Of a DNA stretch of 64,000 nt, positions 32,585 to 43,856 are shown in pieces. This DNA comes from Undaria pinnatifida. Its lineage: Eukaryota > Sar > Phaeophyceae > Laminariales > Alariaceae. The position numbers were made by a program, and so were the translations under genes. Numbering within the stretch: the first letter of the stretch is position 1; each line of letters starts with the position of its first letter. The notes under the pieces were generated by a model, which worked only from the letters and a program-made list of their open reading frames with translations, was not told the DNA's origin and did not search any database. The DNA is taken from NCBI GenBank assembly GCA_012845835.1, contig JABAKD010000025.1, forward strand, positions 31,502,314-31,566,313, written 5' to 3'.

Positions 32585-33235
32585 AAAGAACCATTCCGAA
32601 ACAACACGATACCGAAATCTAGAACATCACCCTAAAAATACATGTATAGCAACCACCACGCAAACATAAAATGATACGTGTTCAAAAACACTACTCTGAA
32701 ACAACACGATAACAAAGCCTAGAACATCAACCCCAAAATAGCTGTGTAACAACATCCACGCGGACACAAATAATATGTATTTAAGAACACCATTCTGAAA
32801 CAACACGATAACGAAGTTTAGAACATCACCCAAAACATACACGTATAGCAACAACCACGCAAACATAAAATGATACGTGTTCAAAAACACCACTCTGAAA
32901 CAACACGATAACGAAGCCAAGAATATCAACCCGAAAATAGCCGTGTAACAACATCCACGCAGACACAAATAATATGTTTTTGAGAACACCATTCTGAAAC
33001 AACACGATAACGAAGTTTAGAACATCACCCAAAACATACACGTATAGCAACAACCACGCAAACACAAAATGATACGTGTTCAAAAACACCACTTTGAAAC
33101 AACACGATAACGAAGCCTAGAACATCCACTAAAACAACCACGCGGACACAAAATAATACGTATTCGAAAACACCACTCTGAAACAACACGATAACGAAGT
33201 CTACAACGCCAACCAAGAATGCCCACACACTCAAA
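32585..33235. repeat. ~101-bp minisatellite with alternating unit types
   Basis: GAAACAACACGATA recurs at about 101-bp spacing (near 32597, 32697, 32797, 32897, 32997, 33097) and once more near 33179. Two unit types alternate: one has ACCC.AAA.ATACACGTATAGCAACAACCACG, the other ACCC.AAAATAGC.GTGTAACAACATCCACG. The higher-order period is therefore about 200 bp. The last unit is shorter. Minus-strand hydrophobic frames run through the array but switch frame because the period is not a multiple of three, so I do not call a protein. Confidence 0.88.
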
Positions 33236-33930
33236 CCACATACACGTCCACATACGAAACCCAGTCAAGTGATGGAACATATGTACCCTGGATTCTAAAT
33301 TGAGGTCCCTACGACTCGGAAACATCGCATAGTCTACATGTGGTCTTCGCACACACCTAAAATACGTCAAACCTGTTCGTTGCCAAATAACAGGTTCATC
33401 AAGAACGCAAGAACAAACAGAACAAGAGACGAGGTAATCGTAGCAGCGCCCATCATTATAGTCATTCGCCCACCACTTCAATTCCTTTGCGATTGGATTT
33501 GAGCTGGTTCCAACGCGTGTTTAGGTGGAGTGAGGAGCGGTAGTGAAAATGAGGTGCGCTGCTCGATAACCTGTTCCTGACCGTCGGTATACTGAACAAT
33601 CTTCCTGCCGCGTCTCCTCTGTATCAGGTGTGTGCGGAATTTTATTTGTCGTGTTCAAGCAAGCGGTTGCGTTGACATATACAACCTGGCTTGATGTAAA
33701 AAAAAGGAACACCACCCAGCGATCATCTACTACACGCCAGGGCATGTTTTCATTACCACCACTAAAAAGAGCACCAGACATGGACGCGACATCTACAGGA
33801 CCACAACATCTTCGACGACGATGGGGAGAAAACAGGGCGCATAATCGTACACTAGATAATAACAATGTCCAAAAGAAGTACAGACAGTTATGTTAACACT
33901 GCGGTAGACCACACTACTAAACTATTCGCA
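33236..33930. other. No recognised gene
   Basis: Mixed sequence after the minisatellite. Small open frames on both strands have no recognisable content. Confidence 0.4.
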
Positions 33931-33959
33931 GGGTATTTCGTGCCTCCGGCTGTTTGCGT

Positions 33960-35205
33960 GATCGCCTGACAACCTTTACCAAACGAAGTAGCATATGCCT
34001 AACAAAGAAAAGTCACCCTCGCGTTCAATACTGGTGACATCGCATGACCACGTCACCTCGCTTGGTGTAATTGTAAGATGTATACCTGTCATGGATTTGG
34101 CGACCTCAGAGCCCCACATCGCACGGCAAAAAACATAGGCGTAAAATTGAATAGATGACACAATAATAATGTGAAAAGGAGATACAGACATATATAGATA
34201 TGCTAAAATTGCGGTAAACCGCAATACCAACTTATTACGTAAGGTATTCCGTATACCGTCTGCATGATCGCCTCCCAACCTATGCCAAGCGAAGTATGAC
34301 TAACGAAGCAACGTAATTAAGCGCGTGTACACTAAGCGTCCCTTTCAAAACAATAACAATTAGCTTCTCTCTCTTTCGTTCTCAATGGCGGTGACATTGC
34401 ATGGCCACATCACCTCGCCTGTTGTATTTGTCAATATGTATCTCTTTCTTATAATTAGCGATGTCAGAAAATAATGGTGTCTACATGATTGTACCCATTG
34501 ATTGAAATATTCCATCTTTCGATCCATGTACAAAAACAAATAATTAAGCTTTTAACACGTTGGTTACTACACATAAGAACTGGGTTGCATACTGCATGAA
34601 ACATCAAACCTTCAAGAAAAAAAGTCATTACCGGGCGGGTGATACAAAGGGGTGTCTTCTTGCTGCAACCGTCAGATTCGTCCCTTTCAATGGTTTATAG
34701 TTTCCGCGAATATATAGAAATGCTCGCCCCCCGCCCCGCCCCCCCGATCCCTCTTGTTCAAACGCCCCACCTGAAATCAAATCTACCAGTGTAGTAAACA
34801 CTACCAGCCAGCTGATATCATCCCATTATCCATGTAGCCATCAATGCCGTAGCTCCAACTCATCTCCGCCCGCTCAGCCCCCCCGCCCCCCCTTCCCTTT
34901 GTTCCCCGCCCAGGTTATTCAAACGCCCCACTCACAATGGAAATCGGCCCGAGTAATAAACACTTCTAAGCAATTGATATCACGTCATTATCGTTCTGGC
35001 TATCCATGACGTAGCTTCCAATCATCCCCCCTCCTCCCCTCCAACGCCCCCTTCTTCCCCACACCCCGCACGATCGCCTAGACCCAGCACCGCGCGTATA
35101 GCAAGCCCCTACAAAAATAATTAATACGCGCGATCGGAGGATCACACACAACGTTGCGAACATTAGTGTCGACCAAATCCTTGATCTCATAGCTGGAATG
35201 TGTTA
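33960..35205 (+). repeat. ~1.25-kb direct duplicate, copy 1 (copy 2 at 56.69-57.94 kb)
   Basis: Copies share, in order, TTTACCAAACGAAGTAGC, GTCACCCTCGCGTTCAATA, GGATTTGGCGACCTCAGAGC, TAATGTGAAAAGGAGATACAGACA, CTCATTGTCC-type spacers, ATCTTTCGATCCATGTACAAA, AACACGTTGGTTACTACAC, and two units of CAAACGCCCCACCTGAAATC...GTAGTAAACACTACCAGCCAGCTGATA. Both end in ACGCGCGATCGGA.GATCACACACAA and CTTGATCTC.TAGCTGGA. Poly-C tracts differ in length. Neither copy encodes anything recognisable. Confidence 0.85.
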
Positions 35206-35228
35206 TAAAAATATATTATATAAGTTAC

Positions 35229-36350
35229 AAATTCATCTTTGCAAGCTGTGTGTGATACTCCAATCGCGCGTATTACGGGTTGTGTGTCCTCATTAAGGAT
35301 ACAGGTCGGCGACTCCCCTTGCAACTACAGTGTAGCTATCAGAGTCAACAGGGCGATGTCAGGCAGTCTGTGCGCGGAAACTCTAAAACCCGTTTCTGAG
35401 GGGGACAAAATCTGACAGCTGTGGAAGGAAATGCATCAGTTTATCAAGTGAATCCTGTAAATTGAATAACCGGTGAGGGGAGGGCGGAGTTCTTAAATAT
35501 TTACGCGACCTGAACCTCTTGAATCCCCCCCCCCCCCCTCTTCCCTCCCTCCGGCCTTTTTTTTTTTCCCTGTTGTCGCTCCTTTTTGCTTAAACGCCTC
35601 ACCTAGTATCGAAACCCGCCAGAGTAATATACACTTCCACGCCCTGGATATCGCCTCGTTATCGTTTCAGAGCCGTCCATGCCACTGTTGTAATTCCCAC
35701 CGACCCCGCCCCCAACGCCCCCTCCTTCCCCACCACCCGCACCATAGCCTAGAGCTAGCACCACGCGTATAGCAAACCCCTACATCTATGCGACCTCAAG
35801 CCCCCCCCCTTCGCCGCCGGACCCCCCGCCACAGTTGCCCCCCCCTCCCCCACAAGAAATATTTTATTGTTTCTACAACGCACAAATTGACCTGCCCTAC
35901 CTGTCCCCCCCCCCCCCCTCCCCCCCTCCCGCCCCCCTCTTGATGAAAATCAGGCCCGCACGTCCTTCAGAACTCCGCCATCCCATCACCGGATATTCGA
36001 CGTATTTCAGGAGATACGGCCAGGCGCTGGTTTCAAAACCGGCGATTTCGTTAAAGAAAAGTTGGGGGGGCTACCGTAGAACCACATGATTCACTTGATA
36101 AACTGATGCATTTCCTTCCATAACTGTCAGATTTTATCACCTTCAGAAATGGGTTTTATAGTTTCCGCGCAAAGACTGCCTAACACCAACCTGTTTATCC
36201 TGATAGCTACACTGTAGTTGCAAGGGGAGTCGCCGACCTATATCCTTGATGAGGACACACAACCCGTAATACGCGCGATCGGAGTATCACACACAGCTTT
36301 GCAAAGATGAGTTTCGACAAAATGTTCGATCTCACAGCTGTAGTGTATAA
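35229..36350. mobile_element. Foldback element with ~250-bp inverted ends
   Basis: The left end (35229-35470) runs CATCTTTGCAAGCTGTGTGTG, CGCGCGTATTACGGGTTGTG, TCCTCATTAAGGATA, GGTCGGCGACTCCCCTTGCAACTA, ACCCGTTTCTGAGGGGGACA, TGCATCAGTTTATCAAGTG. The right end (36085-36330) is its near-perfect reverse complement. Between them is C-rich, non-coding sequence that also occurs at 58.03-58.43 kb. No transposase is encoded. The long inverted arms can pair with each other. The class is unknown: a foldback or MITE-like DNA transposon is the best fit. Confidence 0.75.
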
Positions 36351-36440
36351 TTATGTATATAATAATATATATAAAATGGAAATACACTCCAATTGTGAGA
36401 TCGATAATATTGTCGAAACTCATCTTTGCAAGCTGTATGT
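36293..36440. repeat. Inverted repeat with AT-rich loop at a foldback junction
   Basis: About 60 bp from CACACAGCTTTGCAAAGATG through GATCTCACAGCTGTAGTGTA is followed by an AT-rich stretch (about 36353-36385) and then by its near reverse complement to CATCTTTGCAAGCTGTATGTG. Two foldback tips thus face each other across the AT-rich spacer. Confidence 0.85.
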
Positions 36441-36639
36441 GATTTTTTGTAGTCTGTATGGTAAGGTGTGGGGGACAAAGCCGGTAAATGCGCCTCCCCT
36501 CGTGTAGTCGAACATGAACAGTGACGGAGATGCTTCACATTTTGTTTTTTTTCATGTTACAATTTGACGTCTTTATCCTGCTTATCATCCACGCATCATT
36601 TCTCTCGCGTTCCCTCCTTACACGTAGTAACGCCGACCC

Positions 36640-36770
36640 GAATCACGTCGCAGGGTGTCCGCCCCTTTCCCTCCGCACTACGGTATGTGCCTTCATGTAT
36701 ATCGATACAATATTTCAGCAATTTCTTCCCTCGTCGATTCGCGCTGTATTGTGTGCACGCTTCTTGTTCT
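36640..36770 (-). repeat. Dispersed repeat family K, minus-strand copy
   Basis: The reverse complement shows AATCGACGAGGGAAGAAA, GAAGGCACATACCGTAGTGCGGAGGG and GGCGGACACCCTG, parallel to the purine-rich and GGAGGG landmarks of 13312-13480. Confidence 0.5.
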
Positions 36771-37339
36771 CAGAAGACGTACGATAGGGGACGGAGTCTT
36801 CGACGATTTCGAGTGAGAAACCGGCGCGGAAAACCTTCGGAGAAGGTGCGGTTACCGGACTTCATTTGGTGTCGACAGACAATGCCTGGCCAAGGGGGGG
36901 GCGGTCAACGACTACTTCACCCGAGCAAATACACCTGACTTGTCGGTTTATCTTCGCTTCTACTTCACGGTGCCATCCGCCATGTTGCTCGTACGTAACC
37001 ATAGTAGTTATGTTTTGGATATAACAGCATTAGCTGGCTGTCGGTTGTACTTTGTTTGAGATTTTTTTCTGCCGTCGTATCTCCCGCAAAAACGAAGTGC
37101 ATGCACTCCTGCGCAGCAGGTGTATGTATGACAGCGGTTTGGGCGTACATGTAATGTGCATCAGTAAACGTGTACTCCTACTTACTTACACTACATGAAG
37201 AATACCGATATACCTGGTAGCAGGTTCCAACCTGACCAGACCATTTAGCCCTAGCCTAGCCCAAAACAAACGAGGCGTGGAATCAGGGTGTGTACGATAT
37301 TTTTTTTTTGGGATAGGAGAGAAAGGGTTATATGTCTTT
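36771..37339. other. No recognised gene
   Basis: Short open frames only. Nothing recognisable. Confidence 0.4.
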
Positions 37340-37578
37340 GTTCTCACATCGACTCGCGTAACCAAGTCCGTGGTCACAGGACAGGCTCCAGTCACGCCGG
37401 AGCTGAGGAATACCCCGGAGAAGAAACACAAATAAACCAATGGTGATACTCGCATACATCGAAGCCGACCCTTTTCAAGACTCCGCCAGAAACGTAGTAA
37501 AATTGTGAAATCGGGAGTCAGTCTACGATGTGCCAGGTCCATAGTAGTGCATACGTCTCGATACTCGCGCCTGAAAAA
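37340..37578 (-). repeat. Dispersed repeat, inverted partner of 7254-7490
   Basis: On the minus strand it carries the landmarks listed for 7254-7490 (GAGACGTATGCAC through CCTGTGACCACGG). Confidence 0.65.
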
Positions 37579-37804
37579 ATCGACTTTAGACTTACTTACT
37601 AGTATATTTATGCTGAAAGCGCTCATTCGGTGCATCCCTGGCATCTCCGCGGTCGGGCGGTCCAGCTTACTTGCGGAACGGTCCAGCTTTTCTTTGATTT
37701 CTTGCTCCACCTTATCCATTTTTGTTACAAATATTTATCATTTTTTTTTACGGGGATCATTTAAAAAAAATACATACTATAGTTTTTCCATGTACTTTTT
37801 CGAA

Positions 37805-38345
37805 CGCACACTGGTGAGGGTCCTTCCAACGCACACTGTGTCGGGCCCGGGGGGGGGGGTTCGCGGGGGGGCGCGTCGGCCCCCCCCGACGCTGCTACTA
37901 GCATCCAAGCACCGTTCGTCTGCCCTACTAGCCCAGTGCTGGTGGTGCATTCTGGGACACACACACGAACACCAACACACTCTACACTGCTAGTAGTAGC
38001 ATACAAGCACCCTTCGGCTGCTGGTGAGGGTCTTCCAACGCACACTGTGTCGGGCCCGGGGGGGGGGATTCGGGGGGGGGGGCCCGACACTGCTACTAGC
38101 ATCAAAGCACCGTTCGGCTGCCCTGCCAACCCAGTGCTGGTGGTGCATTTTAAGACACACACACGAACACCAACACACTCTACACTGCTAGTAGTAGCAT
38201 ACAAGCACCCTTCGGCTGGCCTGCCAACCCAGCGCTGGTGGTGCATTTTGGGACACACACACGAACACCAACACACTCTACACTGCTAGCAGTAGCATAC
38301 AAGCACCCTTCGGCTGGCCTGCCAACCCAGCGCTGGTGGTGCATG
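37805..38345 (+). repeat. Tandem repeat with GC-rich spacer units
   Basis: A ~100-bp core (CCCAGTGCTGGTGGTGCATT, GGGACACACACACGAACACC, AACACACTCTACACTGCTAG, CATACAAGCACCCTTCGGCT) occurs three times, plus a partial copy. Between the first copies sits a second module (CACTGTGTCGGGCCCGGGGG, then TGCTACTAGCATC.AAGCACCGTTCG). Overall this is two long (~200-bp) units followed by one and a half short (~100-bp) units. Open frames on both strands follow from the repetition. Confidence 0.85.
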
Positions 38346-38879
38346 CGCTGGAACGTTTGCGCCTCTGCTGTTCGATCCTGCTACATCACGATGCGGGACA
38401 ACACAAAAAAAACAACACAACACACAAACATTTCACTTCGTTGTGCCCTGGGCTGCGGACCAAAAAAATCCCTTCCCAAAAAACCCTCCTCGTCCTTACA
38501 AAACCATAAAATTCAAACGGCTGCGATTCAAATCAAACGGCGTGACGAACTACACCCTCGCACGCAAACAACAATATGGCATCATATATACCATCCGGCT
38601 ACAGAGCTACAGACAGAAGAAAAGTATGTGGTCGTAGATGATGGTATATCTTACATAATGTGCATATACTGCTGTGCTATACTGCTGTGTTGCGTTGAGG
38701 TCGTTGTAATTAGGTTCTGCTTTTCGTTGCTTCTACACGACGTCTGTTTGTGTTCCGTGTTCTTCTGCGTTTTGTGGTGTTGTGATGGGCTTGTCAGCAA
38801 TATTAACGACGAAAGTCGTCGTTGTCCTTTTATACTGGTTTTATACCACCCCCTGCCACCACCATTCATTCGTTGTTTC
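38346..38879. other. No recognised gene
   Basis: A 229-codon plus-strand frame (38238-38927) runs through the tandem repeat and this segment. Its translation has no recognisable domain and its first part is repeat-derived, so I do not call it a gene. Confidence 0.45.
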
Positions 38880-39765
38880 CCGATGACACCCAGATTCGAA
38901 CCACCGAGGATGAAGCTTAAAAGATGAGAGTCTACCTAGTTAATACTATACCACAACCACACTTTGATATCTATTTTATTTTCACAAATAAAGTTGATAA
39001 ATAAACACCAGGTAGGTATCGATTTTTTATGAGGATCATTTTCTTTTTCCGATGACCCCCGGATTCAAAATAGCGAAGGCCAGTACTACTTTATGTGCAA
39101 CTACACTACTACTGTATATTAGCGAAACATAGATGTACCACGCAGCTTGTAAATTTACGTTTCAACCATTCAATCATTTGTACTCACAGCTGACGTTTTC
39201 CAATTAAAAAAAAACATATCTTTTGTTTGAAGGGGATCATTTTTTTTTCATGATGACACGTGGATTCAACCAACGAAAAGCAGGTTTATGAGCGGACGGT
39301 CTATCTACTGCCTTGTAGAGTACACACTCACATTGCTTTGTATCGCTTTTTTTTTACAAATGAATATCGATTTTTCAAGAGGATCACATTTTTTTCCATG
39401 ACACCCGTATTTGAACCAGCGATGACCACCAGGATTATACGCGGACAGTCAATGTACTAGACCACAATATATCACAGCAGCAGGTCCTAGGGGTGTATCT
39501 ACCAGTACCATTTTTTCACAAATATAAATCACTTTTTTTTTTGACGATCAATTTTTTGACATGACCCTTGGATTCAACCAACGAAAACCAGGCTTGTAAG
39601 CGGACAGTCTATGTACTATTTATAGAAGACCACAAAGTCACATTGATATCTTTTTTTCACGAGGATAATTTTTCTTCCCCGATGACACCGGGAATCGAAC
39701 GAACGAGAAAACCTTGGGGCTTATAGTACATAGCGGTTCTACTACACAAGGTTTGTATATACCAT
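38880..39765 (-). repeat. Cluster of tRNA-like (SINE-type) units
   Basis: Read on the minus strand, several ~70-bp segments each have a tRNA-type A box (for example TGGTCTAGTAC) and, about 35-40 bases on, a B box (GGTTCGAATCT, GGTTCAAATAC, GGTTGAATCC) followed by a GTGTCAT-type segment. B boxes lie near 38895, 39065, 39270, 39410, 39575 and 39695. A T-rich segment with GA(G/C)GATCA follows each unit. Acceptor stems do not pair, so these are not functional tRNA genes. They look like a family of tRNA-derived SINEs or a tandemly amplified SINE head. Confidence 0.55.
39120..39215 (+). repeat. Dispersed short repeat, partner of 10270-10365
   Basis: GAAACATAGATGTACCACGCAGCTTG through CTCACAGCTGACGTTTTCCAATT. 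It interrupts the SINE-like cluster. Confidence 0.6.
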
Positions 39766-40259
39766 CAGGAACTACGCTATTAAATCACAACGCACGCCCA
39801 GCTCAGATCAGTCCAGCTATATATAGCCCAGAAGCGCAGCGTAGCGCGGTGCGGAGCCGTGCGGTGCGGTGCCGTCCTCTTCGCTGCGGTGCTGTGTCGT
39901 GCTGCGTTTTGTGCTATCTTTTGAACATAGAGCAGTACTGGGTATAATATATGTTGTGTACTACTTTCTTCTTTTCTCTTTTTCTAGGCGTAATTGATCT
40001 CTCACGGACCCCCTGTTTTATCCCCTACGCAAATTACACCGCCGTACTGTGCTGCTGATCAGAACGCAACACCGGTAACAAGCACACAGCGCAGCAGAGC
40101 ACAACAGAGCAATTTGCTCTGCACAGGCAGCTCGTGGCAATAATATCAAACCGCTGTTTGTAGCAAATCATGGGCCTCTTCTTGCTGCTTCCTTGACATG
40201 TTTTAGTTGCATTCTTCCGTTCCTTGCGCGAGCGTAGCGCGCAGCGTCAGCCACCCGCG
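39766..40259. other. No recognised gene
   Basis: Includes a short GCGGTGC-type low-complexity stretch (39840-39910). Otherwise unremarkable. Confidence 0.4.
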
Positions 40260-40620
40260 GAGCGGAGCCCTTGTATATAATACCGATTGCCACCAGGAAA
40301 GACTACCACGTATAGGTTGGGCGTACGAAGTACCTATCCGTACGCACACGCACGTCAGACGAGTCAATTGGAAAAAAGAAACAAAGAAAATATTAGAAGA
40401 GAAAAAAAAAGGAAGAGCAAAAAGGCAAAAACGAAAGGAAATAAAAGAACAGACAAGGAACGCAAGAAAAGACAAGACAAGCAGAGGAATCAAGGAGAGG
40501 CAAAGAGAACGAACGTTATACTAGCAGACCCTACGGACTGATTGAAGACGGCATCGGGTATCAAGTCCATCAATGGCACTGGGGAGAGAACGCAACAAGG
40601 CGAAGAAGTATATACACCCT
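40260..40620 (-). repeat. Dispersed repeat with A-rich core, inverted partner of 6840-7260
   Basis: The reverse complement reproduces CTCCCCAGTGCCATTGATGG, GGTCTGCTAGTATAACG, a T-rich core, TTCCAATTGACTCGTCTG and ACGTGGTAGTCTTTCC. Lys-rich plus-strand frames in the core are artefacts of composition. Confidence 0.65.
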
Positions 40621-41040
40621 GAGGGGTTAACCTATGTTTCATTCCTTGCCCCTTTCAGTTTTTTTTTCATTATTCTTTTTCTCATTTCTTGGCAGGTATA
40701 GACTGCCAGGTATGCAATTTGTTTTCTCGCTGTAAATATACCGCTGTGGTGGTTTGCTTACTTTCTTTTCTGCCCGCGTGCTTGGCATTGCCGGAGAAAA
40801 TGACCTTGCTGATTTTGCAATGCGTATCTTATTCTCGACGTGTGTGAACCAGAGTTCGTATCTCTATGAGGCATCGGCAAGGACACTTACTTGTTGTGCT
40901 TGAATTATGACGTGACGTACAGAGCGTAAAGAACACGCACCATTCCCATGTTCAGGACAAACAATTACATTGTTAGTTGTCGAATGAATATGCTTTCTCA
41001 CCCCTCCAGTGATGATTTGTTATCGCGTATACTTGCCTCA
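40621..41040. other. No recognised feature
   Basis: Mixed non-coding sequence upstream of the solo LTR. Confidence 0.4.
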
Positions 41041-41045
41041 ACTAG

Positions 41046-41987
41046 TGTCAGGTAAAACGCCGCTATCTGAGGCGCAGGGCTGTCGCCTTTTTGTCATTGT
41101 TCAATTTCGCCCTGCCGACGCCCTCCTCAACCCAGAGCCGGGGGGCGACCAGTGTACGGGTCTGTGTGTCTTCCATTATGTTTTGTGTGTTGTATTCGTT
41201 CTGCTTTGTTTTTTTTTTCGTCTAAACACTTCCTTCCCTAGCGGAGCTGTAGGTGTTGACACCTTCCATCCAAGGTATTCGCCGTTTCCTCGTCTAACCC
41301 CCTGCCTTGCCGATGGCCCGCGGGAGGTTTTTCGCATGACTTCTCCTTGCGTTAACGCCTGTGTTCCCCTCCATATCGACGAGGGCTCGCCTCGCCATAG
41401 TACCTTTTCTGTGGTTGGTTTACCGTAGAGCCTTTCCTGCCCCCCCCGCCACACCGGCGGCATGCGGCAGGTTCTAGAGCCTTTTCTGCACCCCCCGCCA
41501 CACCGGCGGCATGCGGCAGGTTTTTGATGGGTGACTATTGCCTTGCTGTAGGGTCTGCTTTTCTTTCTACTGCTTTTCTTCGCGTGTTCCTGGCTCCATA
41601 GCCAGACGGTTAGAGGTGTGGGAGTGGAGTTTGAGGAGCCGCATCTTCGACTCATGGTCTAGTTCGTAGAACCGGAGTTTCCCCGAATCTCCCATATTTC
41701 TGCATATGCGACTTATCAGGGTGGGCTAGTGGTAAGATACGGCCTCGAAACCCCTGTAGGTATCCTAATTTGAGATCATTTGGATGGGTTTCGTATGATA
41801 TGATTGGCGGTTTATATTCGGGGAAGTTAGGAATTAGATCGGAGGCACGCGCCTCCGATCTCAGAAGAAGCTATCCCGGGCTCTGGTGAAAACGAATAAA
41901 GCTATATCTCTACGAAGGAACGAAAGTGAGTACTCTCCGAGGACCTGCTCAAATGGCAGACCTGTAGGGGGCACTCTGTGTCCCCCA
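41046..41987 (+). repeat. Solo LTR related to the gypsy element at 26-31 kb
   Basis: The whole segment aligns by eye with 30402-31376, apart from a deletion of about 45 bp near 41155. A possible TG start is TGTCAGG at 41046 and the end is near GTGTCCCCCACC. No gypsy coding sequence lies on either side, so it probably formed by recombination between the LTRs of a former element. I could not identify a clean target duplication. Confidence 0.78.
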
Positions 41988-43180
41988 CCTTTAATTTAGC
42001 AATGGGTTATCAACACAGAATAAGAGGACCCAGTGCGTTCACTGCTCGTTGTTTTTTCTAGGATTTTTTATCTATTTTTGAATCTGACAAAGTCGTGCGT
42101 TGGGAGGGGCTGAGTCATTTCTTGGCTCCTGCTTGTAACATACCAGAGGTTGTATGAGAAGTATTCAGAAGTATACCACCGTTAAAACAGGAACACTTCG
42201 AAGGCAGTTACTCGCGCAATTCCGACTACCGCTCCTATGCGCTATATACAAGTCCCGAAATATATATATATATATATACATGAGAGGTACTTGCAAAGAG
42301 TGCTTCACTAACTGGCCATTCTTCACTAAATAAATGATCTCAACCAGCTGAAAATTTTTTATTGGCTGTATTGCGTCAGAAAGAGCAACCACTACCACCG
42401 TGGGATGACCAAACGACACCCCAGTGACCCAGTGACCCAGTTGCAATATTTGCACAAGCGATACTCCAATTTTTGACCTTGAGTTGTCGATTTGCAAAAT
42501 CAACCATACTTGACTTGGTGGTTACCATATATTGAACTGGTTACTGCTGTCGTCCATTCATCTGGGCTGTTACCATGGGTTTATTGCGAAAACATTTTTA
42601 TTCAATGTTTTTGTGGCGTTCGAGTGTTTTTGATGCATTCGACTGTTTGCGCTGATACAATTCAATGTAAAATACCATGGAAGAACATCGACGAGACAAC
42701 TGTGAAGGAAAATTTCCTCCAAAACGGCATGAAAATTCTGATTGATATGAACGATTTAGAGCGAACTTCCATCAATGATGACCAGCTCATACGATTGGCC
42801 TACTTGTACACATAACGAGCGCGACTCCGCAGCTCTCCAGGCACAACGGCACAACAACATCGGAGGGCTTGAGGGTACCGTTCACACGGCAGCAAACAGC
42901 AGACACTGCTCGCTGTGCGCTGTGCTTGGCAGCGGTAGACACAACCAAACCTTGATGCGGAGGCACTAAAGGGTAGATGGGGAGAAATGGTGGGTGGTAC
43001 GCGCAACATCAGCGGTAGGTGCTTGTAAGTCATCGCTACGTCAGGGGCACGTGCTAGTGAGCCAGCGCTCCCGCGCTCTCCACGATGTGACCTGGTTCTC
43101 TGCTAGTGCGTGATGTCGTACTCGGTGCTGATTTTGTCAACGACTGTCGCTATACCACAACGCTGTCGCTAAAGTCTCCA
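41988..43180. other. No recognised gene; TA microsatellite at about 42259
   Basis: Holds a short TA run and a duplicated CCAGTGACCCAGTGACC stretch near 42420. Open frames (for example 42492-42815) are not recognisable. Confidence 0.4.
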
Positions 43181-43525
43181 ACGCCACCGCCACTGCCACC
43201 GCCACCCAGGCCGCGCGGCCGCCGCCGCCGCCGCTGGTGCTGCTATTGCTGGTGCGCGGCGGGCATTGTATTGCGGCTGCGGTTGGTGTCTCCTGCTTTG
43301 GTTTCTGAAAAAAAAAAGTGAAAAACTGGCTGTTCCGTTGCTGTGGTGTTGATCGTGGTGATCGAGCCAGGGCGAGTAGAGCTGCTGTGCCGCACCTCAT
43401 CTGGCGGGGCCATCGTCACCGCCACCTCTGCCCCCCCCCCCCCCCCCCCCGTCGCTGCTGCTGCTGCTGCTGCTGCTGCACCGGCTGTGGTGCTGCTACT
43501 GCGCTGCTGCTGCTGTTTGTCTGAT
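43181..43525. repeat. CCG, C-run and GCT triplet-rich stretch
   Basis: Includes CCACCG/CCGCCG repeats (43185-43235), a C run near 43432-43450 and GCT repeats (43455-43480 and beyond). Several Ala-, Cys- or Pro-rich frames result and are not credible genes. Confidence 0.85.
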
Positions 43526-43856
43526 GGTGTTGTGCTGGGCGTTTCCCTGTCGGTGAGTCTAGGTGCTACAGCACCATGTAAAAACTCATATTTTGATGCT
43601 GCCTCCCCGCTCCCTGCCTGTGATATGGAGGCTGCGTAAGCCTTTTTAGCGACTCGTTTGCCGCAAACACAACCAAAAGTATGCCGGAGTGAATCTGGCA
43701 TTTCCTGACCACGCTAAAAGAATTTTCAGTGAATATATTCATCGCAAACACTCGATTGTCACTGGCCTTACAACTGCACCTTGTGGACTTTATACTACTA
43801 CCGCCATCATTGCTGCCGACAGGGACTGCTGCCCCGAGAACAACATATACCGCCAG
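43526..43856. other. No recognised feature
   Basis: Mixed sequence without recognisable repeats or coding motifs. Confidence 0.4.

Noticed and set aside
32627-33234. Minus-strand membrane protein with repeated hydrophobic segments
   Set aside because: The hydrophobic frames switch frame along the 101-bp array and are a by-product of the repeat composition.
43343-43701. Ala/Cys-rich proteins over the GCT repeats
   Set aside because: Produced by a triplet microsatellite and a C run; both strands and several frames are open.
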